This document shows positions 63,868 to 64,000 of a stretch of 64,000 nucleotides of DNA, in pieces (the stretch's first letter is position 1; each line of letters starts with the position of its first letter). The translations under genes and the position numbers were made by a program. Under the pieces are notes generated by a model. The model made no database searches, was not told the DNA's origin, and saw nothing but the letters and a program-made list of their open reading frames with translations. This DNA is from Acidobacteriota bacterium (GTDB lineage Bacteria; Acidobacteriota; Terriglobia; Terriglobales; Acidobacteriaceae), in contig JAKAXU010000015.1 of assembly GCA_021816455.1 (NCBI GenBank), positions 1 through 64,000 of the forward strand. Direction: 5' to 3'.

Positions 63868-64000
63868 TCAGCACTCAATGTTGTTCAGCGCCAGTCCAGC
63901 CAGAGAAGTTTCCTTGTAGCGCGACTGCATGTCCAGACCCGTCAGATACATGGTGCGGATCACCTGGTCGAGCGAGACTCTATGCTCTTCCGGTTCCTGC
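63868..64000 (-). CDS. sdaA: L-serine dehydratase, C-terminal end (partial)
   Basis: About 43 residues are visible, running in from the right edge: [21 protein letters not shown] then [12 protein letters not shown]. This matches the C-terminus of iron-sulfur L-serine ammonia-lyases, which make pyruvate from serine. The terminal cysteine is a cluster-related residue in this family. Only the end is in the window. Confidence 0.78.
   Translation of the reverse strand, partial: QEPEEHRVSLDQVIRTMYLTGLDMQSRYKETSLAGLALNNIEC

Overview
The window is a gene-dense, GC-rich chromosomal segment that looks like a soil Acidobacteriota of the Acidobacteriaceae type (Granulicella/Terriglobus/Edaphobacter-like). 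The pointers are a VWFA protein of the acidobacterial type, a TonB-dependent receptor with an N-terminal carboxypeptidase-regulatory-like domain, an S55 (SpoIVB-like) peptidase with an acidobacterial layout, and an exported DUF885 enzyme. This placement rests on protein family content only; there is no rRNA or tRNA gene in the window. No CRISPR array, prophage or insertion sequence was seen.

Layout. 0-6 kb: a ZIP metal transporter with a DUF4149 protein, then a cytochrome c maturation operon (ccmF, ccmH, a small CcmI-like protein and an anchored surface protein). 6-13 kb: a degenerate receiver protein, uvrB, two divergent short-chain dehydrogenases, a WecG/TagA-type glycosyltransferase, an outer-membrane barrel and an HD hydrolase. 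13-16 kb: a UDP-glucose dehydrogenase plus UDP-glucuronate decarboxylase pair that would supply UDP-xylose. 16-21 kb: an amino-acid permease, a CPBP protease and uvrA, with the protease start overlapping the uvrA stop. 21.5-31 kb: a small membrane protein, a LolC/E-type permease coupled to an exported beta-propeller protein, an alcohol dehydrogenase, a divergent S55-peptidase/VWFA pair separated by a cluster of palindromes, and an ErpA-type Fe-S carrier. 31-38 kb: a seven-gene type IV pilus-like operon (PilC, PilB, PilM, PilN, PilO, PilP-like, pseudopilin). 38-42 kb: a zinc-ribbon protein, ftsY, ribD, ribE and a surface-type protein. 43-45 kb: plsY-gpsA for phospholipid synthesis. 45-52 kb: an exported DUF885 protein, a Tat-exported GH2 glycosidase and a TonB receptor, probably for polymer or glycan use. 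52-62 kb: a near-complete branched-chain amino acid cluster, leuA-leuB-leuC-leuD-ilvD-ilvB-ilvH-ilvC, with a divergent LysR regulator. 63-64 kb: rsmE and the end of an L-serine dehydratase gene.

The leu/ilv cluster runs from pyruvate to 2-keto-isovalerate and on to the leucine precursor. Its LeuA lacks the C-terminal leucine-binding domain, and the leuA-lysR gap carries a perfect T-N11-A palindrome beside a candidate promoter, so control may be mainly transcriptional. The plus strand is C-rich in genes of both orientations up to about 21.8 kb and then neutral to G-rich, which suggests a strand-asymmetry boundary. I did not find one clearly new defence or mobile system. The best leads are the palindrome cluster between the S55 peptidase and VWFA genes, the pseudopilin with glycine/serine/FG-rich tails, the LysR-LeuA arrangement, the degenerate receiver and the ATPase-less LolC/E-type permease.
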